The notes beneath the pieces were generated by a model. That model was given only the letters and a program-made list of their open reading frames with translations. It was not told the DNA's origin and did not search any database. A stretch of DNA of 64,000 nucleotides from JAFMPW01 sp041743085 (GTDB lineage: Bacteria > Bacteroidota > Bacteroidia > Flavobacteriales > Flavobacteriaceae), in the NCBI GenBank assembly GCA_041743085.1, contig JBGTNL010000019.1, positions 271,665-335,664 on the forward strand, given 5' to 3'. Within the stretch, counting starts at the first letter, position 1, and the number at the start of each line of letters is the position of its first letter. The translations under genes were made by a program, and so were the position numbers. Below are positions 62,242 through 64,000 of the stretch, piece after piece.

Positions 62242-62446
62242 TATTTTTCGTTTTTATGTTCCATTTTTTTCAGTACTTCACCGCATGTTTCAAAAAAGTG
62301 GGCTATTTCTTTTTTTTGTTCCGAAATAGCAACATTGGGAACAATGTCTCCCCCAGCCCTTTTCAAGGCTTCCACCTTCCGGCTCAGATCAGGAAATTTT
62401 TTTTCTGTAATGATCCCATTACCGAGCTAATTTCCCCGTCCCGCAT
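62241..62446 (-). pseudogene. Small gene with a frameshift at an A8 run
   Basis: ATG 62446 starts M-R-D-G-E-I-S-S-V-M-G-S-L-Q-K-K, then an A8 run near 62400; in the next frame the sequence goes on F-P-D-L-S-R-K-V-E-A-L-K-R-A, I-S-E-Q-K-K-E-I-A-H-F-F-E-T-C and ends at TAA 62243-62241, overlapping the PRC-barrel ATG. The total length is not a multiple of three. It is either a broken gene, a slippage product or a sequencing error. About 66 residues, no family. Confidence 0.45.
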
Positions 62447-62599
62447 TTTTAATTTCTTTCGAAAGGTCGGCCGCATTTGAACCCTGTTGCTATCGGGATG
62501 TTTTATTTCCAATATTCACCAATTGACCATTTGTTGCCACGTCGTTTTCCCTGCCGGGCTCCGTACCTTGTCGGCCAATTTTAAGAGGGAATTCCTTGT

Positions 62600-62866
62600 T
62601 TAGGCAACATCTGGGCCTATTTTAGAGCTATCGTCCATACCGGACAGAAATGCTTCCAACTCCTCGGATGTTGTTCGGGAAGTATCCATATAATTGCGCT
62701 CCCTCTTTGCTCCTATTACCTGCTCCGTATCGGTGTTACTCACATCGTCCTCAAGAATATCCCTATCGGACCACCAAAAGTAAAAGACCAGGGCACCAAT
62801 TAGTATCAGAAGTAACAGGATCCATGGCCATACCGGCTTCTTTTTTTCTATTTTTATTTCTGCCAT
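62600..62866 (-). CDS. Small single-pass membrane protein
   Basis: An 88-residue protein: a basic N-terminus (K-I-E-K-K-K-P), one membrane helix (W-P-W-I-L-L-L-L-I-L-I-G-A-L-V-F-Y-F near 13-30) and an acidic tail (D-R-D-I-L-E-D-D-V). By the positive-inside rule the tail faces the periplasm. It lies in a run of small stress-type genes (PRC-barrel, SYLF) and could belong to an envelope stress set; no family is recognised. Confidence 0.65.
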   Translation of the reverse strand: MAEIKIEKKKPVWPWILLLLILIGALVFYFWWSDRDILEDDVSNTDTEQVIGAKRERNYMDTSRTTSEELEAFLSGMDDSSKIGPDVA

Positions 62867-63316
62867 TGTATTTGATTCTTTGTAATTAATTCGCTATTGT
62901 TTTCCTTCTATCTCCGGTGTTAATTTTTTTCAAGCAATTCAGGTTTTTATAGGATCACGCTCATTGTATCCTTTGCGCGTTTTTTCGCGGAATCCCTGGC
63001 AGGAGTACGGTAGATATTCTTTTCCATTTCCCCAGTCCTTTCCCTTTCCTTCGGTTTGGATACTTAAAGGTATTTAAATTAGCGGTTTGCACTTAATCAT
63101 ATCGCTTTAAATATTATCGTTAAAAATTGAATTTTTAAAAGGAAAACAGGGAGGGGAAGCTACCTGAACTTAACAGTAAAATGGATCAATAAAACATTTA
63201 AAAAAGACAGGTTGTAGACAATAAATTTTTTAATTTTACAGTAATCAACGGATAAGCTTGCCTAAATATATTGCGGGCAGCAAGAGGCCGACTCGGAAAT
63301 AATTTTATATTCAAAT
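62867..63316. other. Intergenic stretch, no supported gene
   Basis: A 450-bp A+T-rich space between divergent genes. It includes a 26-codon minus-strand frame (63027-62947) with basic, Arg/Lys-rich residues that I cannot support as a gene. TATATTG near 63267 may be a -7 box for the SYLF gene. Confidence 0.4.
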
Positions 63317-63859
63317 ATGAACACTATGAAAACTTTAAAAGCAATTATTTTACTGACTTTACTATCTGTGGCCGTCACTGGGTTTTCCCAAGACAATAAG
63401 GACCAAAAAATTATCAAAGATGCCGAAAAGGCGAAGCAGAAATTACTAAAAGCAGATCCGGGTATGGAAGAATTTTTTAAAAACTCCGCAGGATATGTAA
63501 TATTTCCCAATGTAGGCAAAGGAGGCTTTATCGTGGGCGGTGCTTCCGGTAACGGCGTAGTTTACGATAACGGTACAATGGCAGGCATGGCCGATCTCAA
63601 AAAGTTAAACATAGGCCTTCAGGCGGGAGGTCAGGCTATTATTGAGGTCATATTTTTTGAAACAGAGGCCGCCCTTCAGGATTTTAAAGAGGGGGATTTT
63701 CAATTTGCCGCCGAGGCGTCCGCCGTAGCAGTGGAATCAGGAATTGCCGTAAATGCAAAATATAAAGACGGTGTGGCGGTTTTTGCCCTTCCCAAAGCAG
63801 GGCTAATGGCCGATGCATCAGTTGGGGGGCAGAAATTCAAATTTGTTCCATTCCATTAG
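63317..63859 (+). CDS. Exported SYLF-domain (YSC84-like) lipid-binding protein
   Basis: A 180-residue protein with a signal peptide to about residue 25 (ending G-F-S-Q). The remainder is a SYLF/Ysc84 domain: A-G-Y-V-I-F-P-N-V-G-K-G-G-F near 58-71, G-G-A-S-G-N-G-V-V-Y near 74-83, L-Q-A-G-G-Q-A near 101-107 and A-V-F-A-L-P-K-A-G-L near 154-163. In eukaryotes this domain binds phosphoinositides; bacterial exported forms are thought to bind lipids in the envelope. It has the usual length for the family. Confidence 0.87.
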   Translation: MNTMKTLKAIILLTLLSVAVTGFSQDNKDQKIIKDAEKAKQKLLKADPGMEEFFKNSAGYVIFPNVGKGGFIVGGASGNGVVYDNGTMAGMADLKKLNIGLQAGGQAIIEVIFFETEAALQDFKEGDFQFAAEASAVAVESGIAVNAKYKDGVAVFALPKAGLMADASVGGQKFKFVPFH

Positions 63860-63860
63860 G

Positions 63861-64000
63861 ACTAAACCACTATGGATTGAAAATCCATGCCTGTCCGTCC
63901 TATGGCGGAGGTTTTGAAAAGCAATGAAATTGCGAACAGTTATTGGGTTACTAAGTTATTCGTTATTTAGTCGGAACGCTATAATAACTTAATAATCAAT
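63861..64000 (+). repeat. Long dispersed repeat, copy C (runs off the window)
   Basis: Over its visible 140 bp this is nearly identical to copy A at 43353 (a handful of differences), starting ACTAAACCACTATGGATTGA one base after the SYLF stop codon. Same orientation as copies A and B. Confidence 0.8.

Noticed and set aside
62947..63027. 26-codon basic minus-strand frame
   Set aside because: Too short, no start context, no resemblance; Lys/Arg-rich frames of this size are common by chance.
1..64000. tRNA or rRNA genes
   Set aside because: No cloverleaf-like stretch with GTTCAAATC-type T-loop and no rRNA sequence was recognised in the intergenic regions.

Overview
The window looks like chromosome of a marine member of the Flavobacteriaceae (Bacteroidota). 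Signs for this are a clear Bacteroidota housekeeping promoter (TTTG, 19 bases, TAnnTTTG) before glpD, starts without Shine-Dalgarno motifs, a SusD fragment, a sulfatase fragment, an L-rhamnose operon of the aldolase-dehydrogenase fusion type, many small lipoproteins and a GT4-GT4-GH130 module. No tRNA, rRNA or CRISPR array was seen.

Layout. 1-17.8 kb: ordinary metabolic genes (DMT exporter, thioesterase, flavin oxidoreductase, bestrophin, hydrolase, cytochrome c lipoprotein, GNAT, two-His-one-Asp dioxygenase, glycosidase-like protein, gpsA, an FGE-like protein with a Tat-exported oxidoreductase, glpD, cvpA) mixed with decayed genes (SnoaL-like, SulP, a lipoprotein, pbpC). 17.8-31.7 kb: small secreted proteins, 3-hydroxyanthranilate dioxygenase, a CHASE histidine kinase, an ALDH7-type dehydrogenase, acyl-ACP desaturase, a phosphatase, a fructokinase next to what looks like an amylosucrase remnant, a second PhyH-type dioxygenase and a sulfatase cut off at its active site. 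31.7-42.7 kb: an accessory island with a five-gene minus-strand operon (acetoacetate-decarboxylase-like protein, dehydrogenase small subunit, Fe-S GMC dehydrogenase, VioB-type ferritin-like protein, cyclase-ATPase-TPR protein), a DNase II homologue without a signal peptide, and a phospholipase C-type phosphoesterase. 43.0-51.7 kb: a SusD fragment, then a complete rhamnose operon bracketed by direct copies of a long dispersed repeat. 51.7-64 kb: a copper-storage-type protein, lipoproteins, glycosyltransferases with a GH130 phosphorylase, a beta-propeller lipoprotein, PRC-barrel and SYLF-domain stress-type proteins, and a third copy of the repeat.

How the genes fit together. The rhamnose operon can take L-rhamnose to dihydroxyacetone phosphate and pyruvate through isomerase, kinase, aldolase/dehydrogenase and lactate dehydrogenase. 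With the SusD and sulfatase fragments it reads as what is left of a locus for a sulfated, rhamnose-containing algal polysaccharide, with the 31.7-42.7 kb island lying between the fragments (inference). gpsA and glpD handle glycerol 3-phosphate in both directions.

The most unusual features are: (1) the DNase II and FAD-dehydrogenase/ferritin-like/cyclase island; (2) two intergenic elements of 162 and 164 bp with 18-bp arms that differ in sequence but stay paired, around a shared loop; (3) a repeated leader of about 113 bp that carries, in one copy, a 32-codon upstream ORF; (4) the three-copy dispersed repeat. All calls rest on reading the sequence and on recalled family motifs; no database search was run.
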